Below, in pieces: positions 17,923 to 26,171 of a DNA stretch of 64,000 nt. This DNA comes from QHWT01 sp963755695 (GTDB taxonomy: Bacteria; Acidobacteriota; Vicinamibacteria; Vicinamibacterales; 2-12-FULL-66-21): positions 620,001 through 684,000 of the forward strand of contig CAVWLB010000010.1 of NCBI GenBank assembly GCA_963755695.1, in the 5' to 3' direction. The position numbers and the translations under genes are program-made. The notes beneath the pieces were generated by a model. That model was not told the DNA's origin. It ran no database searches and saw only the letters and a program-made list of their open reading frames with translations. Numbering within the stretch: the stretch's first letter is position 1; every line of letters starts with the position of its first letter.

Positions 17923-19122
17923 CTAACGGTCGGGGCTACTCGTGGAGAGCACGTCGAGATACTTCAGGGCTCCGCCAGTGTTGAACAGCACGACACGGTC
18001 GTCGGACTTCACGTCTCCGCGCTTCACGAGGATCTCCAGCGCGACGAGCGCCGCGCCCCCTTCGGGTGCGGCGCTGATCCCTTCCGTGCGTCCGAGCACG
18101 CGCATCGCGCGGACCATATCGGCGTCGGTGACGGCGACGGCCGTTCCGCCGCTCTCGCGGATCGCCCGGAGCACCAGGAAGTCGCCAATCGCCTTCGGCA
18201 CCCGCAGGCCGTCCGCAATCGTGCGCGCGTTGGGAAACATCTCGGACCGTTCCGCGCCCTGCTCGAAGGCGCGAACGATGGGAGCGCAGTGTTCGGCCTG
18301 GACCGACACCATCTTCGGCCGCCGCCGCGGCGCCTTCCAGCCGAGCGCCTCCATCTCTTCGAAAGCCTTCCACATGCCGACCATGCCGGTGCCGCCGCCG
18401 GTGGGATAGATGATCCAGTCGGGGAACTGCCACGCCAGCTGTTCGCCGATCTCGTAGGCCATCGTCTTCTTGCCTTCAATCCGATACGGCTCCTTCAGTG
18501 TCGAGACGTCGTACCAGCCGAGCGGCGTTCCCTTTTCCGAAGCCACTCGGCCCGCGTCCGTGATCAGTCCATCGACGAGCGTGACCTCCGCACCATACAA
18601 CTCGCATTCGCGAACGAACGGGATCTTCACATCCTTGGGCATGAAGACTTTCGCGTCGAGTCCGGCCGCGGCCGCATACGCCGCCATGGCATTGGCCGCA
18701 TTGCCGGCGGAGGGCACCGACAGCGTCCGTTGGCCGAGATGCGCCGCGCGCGTCACCGCGGCCGACAGGCCTCGGGCCTTGAACGAGTTGGTCGGATTGA
18801 GCGATTCGTCCTTGACGAAGAGCCGCGTCAGTCCAAGCTCGCGCCCGAGCCGCTGCGCGTGAATCAACGGCGTCCAGCCTTCGCCCAGCGTGATTGGCGT
18901 CTCGCCGTCGAAGAGCGGCATCACCTCGCGGTACCGCCACATGTTCGGTTCCCGCGCGGCGAGTGACTCCGCCCGCACTTTCGCCAGAGGGCCCCGGGCG
19001 GCGAACAGATCGTAGCGCGCCAGCAGGGGAGCGCCGCAGGTGCAGAGATGCTGTTGTTTGCGTGGATCGTACGGCGCAGCGCCGCACGGGACGCTGCATT
19101 CCAGATGGCTCAAATAAGACAT
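17923..19122 (-). CDS. thrC: Threonine synthase
   Basis: A PLP enzyme converting O-phosphohomoserine to threonine. 399 residues from ATG 19122 (MSYLSHLECSVPCG). A short N-terminal zinc-type region (CSVPC, LCTCGAPLL) is typical of this archaeal/plant-like class. The PLP lysine lies in NPTNSFKARGLS. Phosphate-binding and structural blocks are VPSAGNAANAMAAYAAAAG, YPTGGGTGMVGMWKAFEEM and the terminal VVLFNTGGALKYLD. The open frame runs further upstream, but that part is translated intergenic repeat (Q-S-x-I-x-N words) and is excluded. No Shine-Dalgarno precedes the ATG because the repeat array reaches to within 3 bp of it. Confidence 0.92.
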   Translation of the reverse strand: MSYLSHLECSVPCGAAPYDPRKQQHLCTCGAPLLARYDLFAARGPLAKVRAESLAAREPNMWRYREVMPLFDGETPITLGEGWTPLIHAQRLGRELGLTRLFVKDESLNPTNSFKARGLSAAVTRAAHLGQRTLSVPSAGNAANAMAAYAAAAGLDAKVFMPKDVKIPFVRECELYGAEVTLVDGLITDAGRVASEKGTPLGWYDVSTLKEPYRIEGKKTMAYEIGEQLAWQFPDWIIYPTGGGTGMVGMWKAFEEMEALGWKAPRRRPKMVSVQAEHCAPIVRAFEQGAERSEMFPNARTIADGLRVPKAIGDFLVLRAIRESGGTAVAVTDADMVRAMRVLGRTEGISAAPEGGAALVALEILVKRGDVKSDDRVVLFNTGGALKYLDVLSTSSPDR

Positions 19123-19124
19123 AG

Positions 19125-19427
19125 CCGATTGCAGACTGAAGATTGAAGATTGGAGATTAGGATTGTCGATTGGCGATTGAGGATTCGAATTGTCAATTGA
19201 CGAGTGTTGATTGGACTGACGATTGTTGATTGCGGATTGGGGAGGCGCCAAATCCGCAATCGAATCTTAATCGCGGATTGTCAATCCAATCGCCAATCAC
19301 AACCCAATTGTCAATCGTCAATCCAAATCGTCAATCGTCAATCCAAATCGTCAATCGCCAATCCAAATCGTCAATCGCCAATCGTCAATCCATTAATCTT
19401 CAGTCTGCAATCTTCAGTCTGCAATCG
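19125..19427. repeat. Heptamer array, family A (GATTG/CAATC words), inverted halves
   Basis: About 300 bp of degenerate words. On the plus strand the first part (to about 19245) is rich in GATTGNN units, then after a short GC-rich switch (GGGGAGGCGCC) the rest is rich in CAATCNN units such as CAATCGTCAATCCAAATCGTC. The usual spacing is 7 bp with occasional 8. It fills nearly the whole gap between frr and thrC, both on the minus strand, and ends 3 bp from the thrC start. It is not a CRISPR: there are no unique spacers. Confidence 0.9.
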
Positions 19428-19435
19428 AGCTGGCA

Positions 19436-20005
19436 CTATTTTCCGAGCAGCTCGCTATCCTTCTTCTTCTGGATGTCGTCGATCAGGGCGATGTGCTGGT
19501 CGGTGATCTTCTGCACGTCTTCGAGTCCGCGCCGCTCGTCGTCTTCCGAGATCTTGTGATCCTTCAGCAGCTTTTTCAGCTTGTCGTTCGCGTCGCGGCG
19601 GACCTGGCGGACGCCGTTTCGGCCTTCTTCGGCGTACTTGTGCACCAGCTTCGACAGCTCCTTGCGGCGTTCTTCCGTGAGCGCCGGCAGCGGGATGCGC
19701 ACCACCTTGCCGTCGTTGGTCGGGTTGAGGCCGAGGTTCGAGGCGCGAATCGCCCGTTCCACGGCGCCCATCAGCGATGGATCGAACGGCGTCGCGAGGA
19801 TCATCGTGGGCTCGGGAATCGAGAGGGAGGCCACCTGATTGATCGGCATCATCGATCCGTACGCTTCCACGTGCACGGTGTCGAGGATGTTGACCGACGC
19901 GCGCCCCGTGCGCACGCCGCCGAGCTCACGGCGAACGTGCTCGATCTGCGCGTCCATGCGCTTCTTGACTTCCGCAGACAGGCCTTTGAGATCGCTCGCT
20001 TCCAT
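19436..20005 (-). CDS. frr: Ribosome recycling factor
   Basis: 189 residues. RRF splits post-termination ribosomes together with EF-G. Family blocks are LGGVRTGRASVNILD, YGSMMPINQVASLSIPEP, ATPFDPSLMGAVERAIRASNLGLNP, GKVVRIPLPALTEERRKEL, and the helix end EEGRNGVRQVRRDANDKLKK. It starts 6 bp after the pyrH stop, the standard pyrH-frr order, in the rpsB-tsf-pyrH-frr group. Confidence 0.97.
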   Translation of the reverse strand: MEASDLKGLSAEVKKRMDAQIEHVRRELGGVRTGRASVNILDTVHVEAYGSMMPINQVASLSIPEPTMILATPFDPSLMGAVERAIRASNLGLNPTNDGKVVRIPLPALTEERRKELSKLVHKYAEEGRNGVRQVRRDANDKLKKLLKDHKISEDDERRGLEDVQKITDQHIALIDDIQKKKDSELLGK

Positions 20006-20011
20006 ATCAAC

Positions 20012-20728
20012 TCACTCCGGCTTGACCAGTGTGCCGACGGCGTCGCCCATGACGACGCGGCGCAGGTTGCCCGCCGTGCGCAGATTGAAGACGACGATCG
20101 GCAGGCGGTTGTCCATGCAGAGGGAAATCGCGGTCGCATCCATGACCTTGAGCCCCTGCTCGAGGACCTTCAGATACGAAATCGAATCGTACTTGGTGGC
20201 GTCGCTGTGGATCATCGGATCGGCGGTGTAGATCCCGTCGACCTTGGTGCCCTTGAGGATGACGTCCGCCTTCATTTCCATCGCCCGGAGCGCGGCGGCG
20301 GTGTCGGTGGTGAAGTAGGGATTGCCGGTCCCGGCGGCGAACACCACGACCCGTCCCTTTTCGAGGTGACGGACCGCCCGCCGGCGAATGAACGGTTCGG
20401 CAACCGCCCGCATCTCGATCGCGGTGGCCACCCGGGTCGTCACCCCGATGTGCTCGAGCGCGTCCTGAAGGGCGAGGGCGTTGATGACGGTCGCCAGCAT
20501 GCCCATGTAATCGGCGGTCGCGCGATCCATCCCCTTCGCGCTGGCCGCCAGGCCGCGAAACAGGTTGCCGCCGCCAATGACGACCCCGACCTGGACGCCG
20601 AGCTGCTGGATCTCCGCAATCTCCTTGGCGATTTGGGTGGTGACGATGGGATCGATTCCGAACGCCTGCTCTCCCATCAGAGCTTCGCCGGAGAGCTTCA
20701 GCAGGATGCGTCGATAGCTCGGGTCCAT
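20012..20728 (-). CDS. pyrH: Uridylate kinase
   Basis: 238 residues. It phosphorylates UMP to UDP in the cytoplasm. The start MDPSYRRILLKLSGEAL at 20728 matches the family N-terminus. Further motifs are GVVIGGGNLFRG, DRATADYMGMLATVINALAL, VVVFAAGTGNPYFTTDTAAALRA, KVDGIYTADPM and MDATAISLCMDN. The longer open frame upstream is translated repeat (N-Q-S-P words) and is rejected. Only a weak GGGCGG precedes the ATG. A heptamer array separates it from tsf. Confidence 0.96.
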   Translation of the reverse strand: MDPSYRRILLKLSGEALMGEQAFGIDPIVTTQIAKEIAEIQQLGVQVGVVIGGGNLFRGLAASAKGMDRATADYMGMLATVINALALQDALEHIGVTTRVATAIEMRAVAEPFIRRRAVRHLEKGRVVVFAAGTGNPYFTTDTAAALRAMEMKADVILKGTKVDGIYTADPMIHSDATKYDSISYLKVLEQGLKVMDATAISLCMDNRLPIVVFNLRTAGNLRRVVMGDAVGTLVKPE

Positions 20729-20743
20729 CCGCCCAATCTTACT

Positions 20744-21062
20744 ATTGAAGATTGCCGATTGGAGATTGAAGATTGGGATTGCCGATTGGAGATTGAAGAT
20801 TTGAATTGGAGATTGAAGACTTGGATTGGAGATTGAAGACTTGGATTGGAGATTGGCAATTGAATTGACGATTGGCAATTGTCGATTTGGATTGCCGATT
20901 TGGCGATTGAATTTGCCATCCCGAAATCGGCAATCTTCAATCGTCAATCCAATCGGCAATCGCCAATCGAATCACCAATCCTCAATCGTCAATCCAATCT
21001 GCAATCTTCAGTCGCCAATCCCAATCTTCAATCTTCAGTCTTCAGTCTGTAATCTGCAATCG
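20744..21062. repeat. Heptamer array, family A, inverted halves, between tsf and pyrH
   Basis: About 320 bp. The first half reads GATTGAAGATTGGGATTGCC-type words, the switch lies near 20917-20925 (CCATCCCGAAATCGG), and the second half reads CAATCTTCAATCGTCAATCC-type words. Near the end, words drift to CAGTCTT (TTCAGTCTTCAGTCTG), one base away from CAATCTT. The array begins one base past the tsf stop on the coding strand and ends 15 bp before the pyrH start. Confidence 0.9.
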
Positions 21063-21063
21063 G

Positions 21064-21666
21064 TCAGGCGCCAGCTTCCCCGATCTTCATGCGAACGAAG
21101 CGGGAGATGGAGATGTTCTCGCCCAGCTTGGCCACCGCGGTGGTCACCAGCGCACCGATGGTCGTCTTGGGATCGCGGATCGAAGCCTGATCCAGCAGCA
21201 CGAACTGCTCGTAGAAGCTGTTCAACTTGCCGTCGACGATCTTGTTGATGACATCGGCCGGCTTCTTCTGGTCCGCCATCTGGGCGCGGTAGATCTCGCG
21301 CTCGCGCTCGAGCACCTCAGCCGGCACCTCGTCGCGCCGCACGTAGGTCGGGTTCGCGGCCGCGATGTGCATGGCGATTTCCTTCACGAGATTCTGGAAG
21401 TCATCGGTGCGGGCCACGAAATCGGACTCGCAGTTCACCTCCACCAGGACCCCGATCTTGCCGCCCATGTGGATGTAGTGGCCGATGATCCCCTCCGAGG
21501 TCGAGCGTCCGGCCTTCTTCGCCGCCTGCGCGAGCCCGCGCTTGCGGAGCAGGGTAGTGGCGGCTTCGACGTCCCCCTTGGCCTCCGTCAACGCGGCCTT
21601 GCACTCCATCATGCCCGCGCCCGTGATGTCGCGAAGCTTCTTCACCATTGCAGCCGTAATTTCCAT
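21064..21666 (-). CDS. tsf: Elongation factor Ts
   Basis: EF-Ts exchanges GDP on EF-Tu. 200 residues, the short form lacking part of the usual second core region. It has the N-terminal UBA-like domain (MVKKLRDITGAGMMECKAAL, GDVEAATTLLRKRGLA) and the core motif IGVLVEVNCESDFVARTDDF. I chose ATG 21666 (MEITAAM) because GGAG lies 8 bases upstream; an ATG at 21678 is in frame but lacks a ribosome site. A strong hairpin with a T-run precedes the gene. Confidence 0.95.
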   Translation of the reverse strand: MEITAAMVKKLRDITGAGMMECKAALTEAKGDVEAATTLLRKRGLAQAAKKAGRSTSEGIIGHYIHMGGKIGVLVEVNCESDFVARTDDFQNLVKEIAMHIAAANPTYVRRDEVPAEVLEREREIYRAQMADQKKPADVINKIVDGKLNSFYEQFVLLDQASIRDPKTTIGALVTTAVAKLGENISISRFVRMKIGEAGA

Positions 21667-21694
21667 CGCTGTCTCCATAACCCTTCTCCGTACA

Positions 21695-21725
21695 GAAAAA
21701 CGCCGGCCCATCGTCAGGCCGGCGT
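21695..21725 (-). terminator. Intrinsic terminator/attenuator between rpsB and tsf
   Basis: On the minus strand, ACGCCGGCC, an 8-base loop, and GGCCGGCGT form a 9-bp perfect stem followed by TTTTCTG. It stands 22 bp past the rpsB stop and 29 bp before the tsf start, so it likely lowers or regulates read-through into tsf-pyrH-frr. Confidence 0.8.
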
Positions 21726-21747
21726 GTCTGAATCCGCGGTGAGACTC

Positions 21748-22551
21748 TTAGACCGACGCCGGGGAGGTCGCCTGTTCCGGACGCGCGGCGGGGCGTCCCT
21801 GGCGGGCGCGCCGCGCGCGCTCGTCGCCTTCACCTTCCGGGCCGCTGTCCTCGGCCTGTGCCGACTCGCGCACGCCGCGGCCGGACATCACCGCGTCGGC
21901 AATTCGCGACGCGAACAACCGGATCGCGCGCAGCGCGTCGTCGTTTCCAGGAATCACGTAGTCGACTTCGTCGGGATCGCAGTTGGTATCCACCACGCCG
22001 ATCACCGGAATCTTCAGCTTCCGCGCCTCGTCGACCGCGATCTTCTCCTTGCGGGTATCGACGACGAACAGCGCGTCGGGCAGCCGGGACATGTGCCGGA
22101 TCCCCTCGAGGTTCTTCTGCAGCTTGCGCTTTTCCTTTTCGAGCTGCGCGATTTCCTTCTTCGAGAGCGTCTCGTAGCGTCCGTCGGTCTCCATGGCTTC
22201 AAGGTCGCGGAGGCGCGCGAGGCTGCGCTGGATCGTCAAGAAGTTCGTCAGCAGGCCTCCGAGCCAGCGCTGGTTGACGAAGAACATCCCGCTGCGCTGC
22301 GCTTCTTCGGCGATGGCGTCCTGGGCCTGCCGCTTGGTTCCGACAAAGAGGACGGTGCGTCCATCGGCGGCCAGATTGTGGACAAACTCCTCCGCATCGC
22401 GGAACAGCTTCGCCGTCTTGGCCAGGTCGATGATGTAGATGCCGTTCCGCTCGCCGAAGATGTACTTCTTCATCTTCGGGTTCCAGCGCTTCGTCTGGTG
22501 GCCGAAGTGAACGCCGGCCTCCAGCAAATCCTTCAACGCGATGCCACTCAA
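21748..22551 (-). CDS. rpsB: 30S ribosomal protein S2
   Basis: 267 residues. S2 family motifs are visible: LLEAGVHFGHQTKRWNPKM, YIFGERNGIYIIDLAKT, VLFVGTKRQAQDAIAEEA, FVNQRWLGGLLTNF, LPDALFVVDTRKEKIAVDEA and IPVIGVVDTNCDPDEVDY. The final 35 residues are an Ala/Arg/Glu-rich tail beyond the usual end. It lies 11 bp after rpsI on the same strand, so rplM-rpsI-rpsB may be one transcript. Confidence 0.97.
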   Translation of the reverse strand: MSGIALKDLLEAGVHFGHQTKRWNPKMKKYIFGERNGIYIIDLAKTAKLFRDAEEFVHNLAADGRTVLFVGTKRQAQDAIAEEAQRSGMFFVNQRWLGGLLTNFLTIQRSLARLRDLEAMETDGRYETLSKKEIAQLEKEKRKLQKNLEGIRHMSRLPDALFVVDTRKEKIAVDEARKLKIPVIGVVDTNCDPDEVDYVIPGNDDALRAIRLFASRIADAVMSGRGVRESAQAEDSGPEGEGDERARRARQGRPAARPEQATSPASV

Positions 22552-22562
22552 AGTCCCTCCCC

Positions 22563-22958
22563 TTACCGTTTGCTGAACTGGAAGCGCTTGCGGGCGCCCT
22601 TCTGTCCGTACTTCTTCCGCTCCTTGATGCGCGCATCGCGCGTCAGGAAGCCTTCCTTTTTGAGCCGGGGCCGCAGTTCCAGGTTGTACTCGACCAGCGC
22701 ACGGGCGATGCCCAGGCGCAGCGCGCCAGCCTGGCCGGCGATGCCGCCGCCGGCAATCGTCGCGAGCACGTCAAACTTATCGGACGTTTCCGTGACGAGC
22801 AGCGGCTGTCTGATTTGGGTACGGAGCGCTTCGGTGGGGAAGGCCTTTTCGATCGGCTTGTGATTGATCGTCAGGGTTCCGGAACCGGGCCTCAGGAAAA
22901 CTCGGGCCGTCGACGTCTTCCGGCGGCCGGTGCCGTAATACTGGATTGCTGCTGCCAC
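22563..22958 (-). CDS. rpsI: 30S ribosomal protein S9
   Basis: 131 residues. The N-terminal YYGTGRRKTSTARVFLRPG, the central TIAGGGIAGQAGALRLGIARAL and the characteristic terminal KYGQKGARKRFQFSKR are present. The Lys-Arg C-terminus reaches the decoding centre in this family. It follows rplM with a 3-bp gap, the near-universal rplM-rpsI pair. Confidence 0.98.
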   Translation of the reverse strand: MAAAIQYYGTGRRKTSTARVFLRPGSGTLTINHKPIEKAFPTEALRTQIRQPLLVTETSDKFDVLATIAGGGIAGQAGALRLGIARALVEYNLELRPRLKKEGFLTRDARIKERKKYGQKGARKRFQFSKR

Positions 22959-22961
22959 GAC

Positions 22962-23411
22962 TTATACGACCTCGTTCCTGCTGGTGACCTTCTTCTCGCG
23001 CGGCTGCTGAGCCGCATGCGGGTGCTTGTCTCCCGCGTAGACCTTGAGCTTGCGCCACATCGCTTCACCCATCTTGGTCTTGGGCAGCATGCCGCGCACG
23101 GCTTCCTCGACGATGCGGACCGGTTGCTTGGCTCGTACGTCCTTCGCACGTTCCTCGCGAACGCCCCCTTCGTAGCCGCTGTGATAGCGGTAGACCTTCT
23201 GCTCTTCCTTGCGGCCGGTGAGTCGGACCTTGGCGGCGTTGACGATCACCACGTGATCGCCGGTATCGATATGAGGCGTATAGATCGCCTTGTGCTTGCC
23301 CTGGAGGAGGCGGGCGGCTTCCGTCGCCACGCGCCCGAGGATCTGCCCGTCGGCGTCGATGAGATGCCATTGCCGCTCGACACTCCCGGCAGTTGGAACA
23401 AACGAACCCAT
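22962..23411 (-). CDS. rplM: 50S ribosomal protein L13
   Basis: 149 residues. Motifs are WHLIDADGQILGRVATEAARLL, YTPHIDTGDHVVIVNAAKVRLTG, VYRYHSGYEGGVRE, AVRGMLPKTKMGEAMWRKLKVY and the final residues near HPHAAQQP. First gene of the minus-strand translation cluster; the promoter should lie in 23412-23560. That leader shows small GC-rich complementary segments, but no recognisable L13 autoregulatory structure. Confidence 0.97.
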   Translation of the reverse strand: MGSFVPTAGSVERQWHLIDADGQILGRVATEAARLLQGKHKAIYTPHIDTGDHVVIVNAAKVRLTGRKEEQKVYRYHSGYEGGVREERAKDVRAKQPVRIVEEAVRGMLPKTKMGEAMWRKLKVYAGDKHPHAAQQPREKKVTSRNEVV

Positions 23412-23847
23412 GAGATCCTTTCGGCCTCCGCTTGCTACGAGCCTCCCGACCTGGCTAAAGCCAGCGCAGCCGGTCAGCCTTTTTCAAAGGACGGCAAACC
23501 AAAAGGATACCGGCGATTAGCGAGATTGTCAACCGACGGGTTGGCCTCGTAACCCGAGATCACCGCCCCGGAATTACATATCCGTTTGGCACGTACACTT
23601 TCGTTGTCTTGTTGAGGACTCCCGCCCCGCGCCGAATATCAAATTTGCGCAGATCTGCCGAATTTGCACGCTCCTCGCCTCGTGGCATCTGACTTGCCGT
23701 TGAGGTGCTACCGATAAGCTCAGCTAAGCACAGCAATTCACGGAAGGTTCCAGTGTGTGTCGGACTGACACCCAACTGGGGTGCGGCTAGTTGATTAGCG
23801 CCTTCCCAACAATCAGTTGCGCGGATTCGCAGGATAGGACATCCAAG
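23412..23847. other. Divergent intergenic region between rplM and pilM
   Basis: 436 bp separating the ribosomal cluster (-) from the pilus cluster (+), so both operon promoters should be here. The part 23560-23790 is noticeably less GC-rich than the neighbouring genes. Apart from the short ORF listed separately I see no clear promoter hexamers, terminator or repeats. Confidence 0.6.
23560..23688 (-). CDS. Possible 42-residue ORF or gene remnant
   Basis: Begins MPRGEERANSADLRKFD and ends YVPNGYVIPGR. The composition looks protein-like, unlike the Arg/Ala-rich shadow frames nearby, and codons differ from the GC-rich neighbours. Only a weak GGCAAG precedes the ATG. It might be the tail of a decayed gene or a chance frame. 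Function unknown. Confidence 0.25.
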   Translation of the reverse strand: MPRGEERANSADLRKFDIRRGAGVLNKTTKVYVPNGYVIPGR

Positions 23848-24912
23848 GTGTTTCGCAAAGCGAAGGCCCTGGTCGGCCTGGACATCGGCTCGAGTGCGGT
23901 CAAGGCGGTCGAGCTGAAGCCCGCGGGCAAGGGTTACAAGGTCACCGGGTTCGGCAGCGAGCCGATTCCGCCCGACAGCATCGTCGACGGCGCCATCATC
24001 GACGCCGCGGCGGTCGCCGACGCGATCCGTCGCCTGTTCGATACCCAAGGCATCAAGACGAAGGACGTGGCTGCGTCGCTCTCCGGCAACGCCGTCATCG
24101 TCAAGAAGATCAGCCTGCCGGTGATGACCGCGGCGGAGCTCGCCGAGTCGATTTACTGGGAGGCGGAGCAGTACATCCCGTTCGATATCCAGGACGTCAA
24201 CCTCGATTACCAGATTCTCGACAAGGGTGATGCCTCCGGCGGCAAGGCCATGGAGGTCCTCCTGGTCGCGGCAAAGAAGGAAAAGATCGCCGACTACACC
24301 GGCGTCATCGCACAAGCCGGCCGTAACGCCGTCGTGGTCGACGTCGACGCGTTCGCGCTCCAGAACGCCTACGAAGTGAACTACGGGATCCAGCCCGGGT
24401 CGGTGGTGGTTCTGCTGAATGCGGGCGCGAGCGCAACCAACATCAACATCCTTCAGGGGGACCAGTCGGTCTTCACCCGCGACATCTCCATCGGCGGCAA
24501 CGCCTACACCGAAGCGCTGCAGCGCGAGATGAGCCTTCCCTACGAGAGCGCCGACACGCTGAAGCGCGGTCTGGCGGTCGAGGGGGCCTCTTACGACGAC
24601 GCCCGCCCCGTGCTGCGCGCGGTGACCGAAAACATGATGCTCGAGATCCAGAAGACGTTCGACTTCTTCAAGGGGACGGCGGCGTCGGATCGGATCGATC
24701 GCATCGTGCTCAGCGGCGGCGCATCGCGCGCCGAGGCGTTCACCGAGATGCTCGCCGAGCGATTCGAAGCGCCGGTGGAGCCATTCGATCCGTTCAAGAA
24801 GATCGGCTTCGACGGAAAGGGAAAGAAGGTCCAGCCGGAGGCCTCGGCGGAAATGGCGCCAACGGCGGCGGTTGCCATCGGTCTCGCGCTTCGCCGGGTG
24901 GGCGACCGATGA
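23848..24912 (+). CDS. pilM: Type IV pilus assembly protein PilM
   Basis: A cytoplasmic actin-like ATPase that docks PilN under the inner membrane. 354 residues from GTG 23848, preceded by AGGATAGGA. Family blocks are KALVGLDIGSSAVKAVELK (phosphate 1), VKKISLPVMTAAELAESIYW, EAEQYIPFDIQDVNLDYQIL, VLLVAAKKEKIADYTGVI, SVVVLLNAGASATNINIL (phosphate 2), TRDISIGGNAYTEALQREM and RIVLSGGASRAEAFTEML. The stop overlaps the pilN start (ATGA at 24909). Confidence 0.96.
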   Translation: MFRKAKALVGLDIGSSAVKAVELKPAGKGYKVTGFGSEPIPPDSIVDGAIIDAAAVADAIRRLFDTQGIKTKDVAASLSGNAVIVKKISLPVMTAAELAESIYWEAEQYIPFDIQDVNLDYQILDKGDASGGKAMEVLLVAAKKEKIADYTGVIAQAGRNAVVVDVDAFALQNAYEVNYGIQPGSVVVLLNAGASATNINILQGDQSVFTRDISIGGNAYTEALQREMSLPYESADTLKRGLAVEGASYDDARPVLRAVTENMMLEIQKTFDFFKGTAASDRIDRIVLSGGASRAEAFTEMLAERFEAPVEPFDPFKKIGFDGKGKKVQPEASAEMAPTAAVAIGLALRRVGDR

Positions 24913-25538
24913 TTCGCATCAACCTTCTGGCGGTCGAGCGCGCGGCCACCAAGCGCAGCAGCGCGGTACGCGTCGCGATGACGCCGGCGCAGCGCGTCAC
25001 GGTGGGTGCGACCCTCATTGTGGTCCTGACCGTGCTCGGCATCGGCTGGTGGTTCTGGTCGCTTCGCTCGCATTCCGCGCGGCTCGACGAAGACATCGCG
25101 CGCGCCGAAACGGAGACGCAGCAGCTCCGGTCGGTCCTGGCGCAGGTCCAGAAATTCGAGACGCGCAAGGCGCAGCTCCAGCAGCGCGTCACGCTCATCG
25201 AGCAGTTGCGCAAGGGGCAGTCGGGGCCGGTGCACCTGCTCGACGAAGTGAGCAAGAGCGTGCCCGATCGGCTCTGGCTGATCACCATGACCCAGAAGGC
25301 GACGGAGTTCACGTTCGAAGGACAGACCACGTCGCTGACGTCGCTGACCGACTTCGTCTCGAACCTCGAAGCCAGCAACTGGTTCAAGCGTCCCGTGGAG
25401 ATTGTGGACACGACGGTGCAGCCGAACCCGCAGACCGGCGACGTCGTGCGCTTCACGGTCAAGGCCAGCTTCGACAATCCCGATCTCGCGGTGAAGCCGC
25501 CGGTCGCGCCGCGACCGCCAGGTGCCCCTGCCCGCTAA
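24909..25538 (+). CDS. pilN: Type IV pilus assembly protein PilN
   Basis: 209 residues. The short cytoplasmic N-terminus carries the PilM-binding motif MIRINLLAVERA. One membrane span follows (ATLIVVLTVLGIGWWFWSL, about 38-56), then a coiled-coil segment (ETEQLRSVLAQVQKFETR-like) and the periplasmic ferredoxin-like PilN domain (DEVSKSVPDRLWLITMTQK, FTFEGQTTSLTSLTDFVSNL). It is coupled to pilM by a 4-bp overlap, and pilO follows after 33 bp. Confidence 0.95.
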   Translation: MIRINLLAVERAATKRSSAVRVAMTPAQRVTVGATLIVVLTVLGIGWWFWSLRSHSARLDEDIARAETETQQLRSVLAQVQKFETRKAQLQQRVTLIEQLRKGQSGPVHLLDEVSKSVPDRLWLITMTQKATEFTFEGQTTSLTSLTDFVSNLEASNWFKRPVEIVDTTVQPNPQTGDVVRFTVKASFDNPDLAVKPPVAPRPPGAPAR

Positions 25539-25571
25539 GGGCGCCGGAACCTCACCAACAGCGAAGGGCAC

Positions 25572-26171
25572 ATGGATATCTCGCTCACAAAGCTCCCGTG
25601 GTATGGCCAGATCGGCGCGTTCGTGCTCGTCTGCGCCGCCGCCGTCTTCGGATTCTGGAACTTCTACGTCGACGAAGTGCAGAAGGACATCGCGCTTCGT
25701 CAGACCCACCTGAACGCGCTGACGCTCGACATCAACAAGGGTGTCGCGACGGCCCGTCGGCTGCCGGAATTCCAGGCCCAGGTCACCGACCTGGAGCGGC
25801 GTCTCGAGAGCCTTCGCAACGTTCTTCCCGAGCAGAAGGATGTGGCGGACACGCTTCGTCGTCTGCAGGGTCTGGCAACGCAGTCGAACCTGACGATCCT
25901 CCGGTTCACGCCGTCGGCGCAGAAGCAGCAGCCGCTCTATGCGGAAGTGCCTTATCGACTCGCGGTCGACGGCACGTATCACAACCTCGGGCAGTTCTTC
26001 GACCGAGTCAGCAAGTTCCCCCGGATCATCAACGTCAACGACATCGCGATCCGGGCGAAGGGCACTCCCGAGCCGAGCTCCACCGTCACCGTCGAATGCA
26101 CGGCAACCACATTCGTGCTGCAGGAAGCAGCGAAGGGAGGCCGCGGCGGTGGGCCCGCGGTGCCACGCTGA
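25572..26171 (+). CDS. pilO: Type IV pilus assembly protein PilO
   Basis: 199 residues. Membrane span IGAFVLVCAAAVFGFWNFYV (about 11-31), a coiled coil with FQAQVTDLERRLESLRNVLPEQ, then the periplasmic PilO fold (TLRRLQGLATQSNLTILRF, YRLAVDGTYHNLGQFFDRVSKFPRIINV). It pairs with PilN in the inner-membrane alignment complex. The stop overlaps the pilP start (TGATG at 26169). Confidence 0.95.
   Translation: MDISLTKLPWYGQIGAFVLVCAAAVFGFWNFYVDEVQKDIALRQTHLNALTLDINKGVATARRLPEFQAQVTDLERRLESLRNVLPEQKDVADTLRRLQGLATQSNLTILRFTPSAQKQQPLYAEVPYRLAVDGTYHNLGQFFDRVSKFPRIINVNDIAIRAKGTPEPSSTVTVECTATTFVLQEAAKGGRGGGPAVPR

Noticed and set aside
19123..19251. N-terminal extension of threonine synthase rich in Q-S-x-I-x-N
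   Set aside because: It is the CAATC/GATTG array read as protein. The conserved family start is at 19122.
20729..20959. Long N-terminal extension of uridylate kinase
   Set aside because: Translated repeat array; the true start (MDPSYRRILLKLSGEAL) is downstream and matches family length.
19125..21062. CRISPR-like look of the CAATC arrays
   Set aside because: No constant repeat with unique spacers, unit of only 7-8 bp, orientation flips, and no cas genes.
23560..24315. Minus-strand 251-codon frame reaching into pilM
   Set aside because: The part beyond 23688 is antisense to pilM; only the last 42 residues look protein-like, and these are listed with low confidence.
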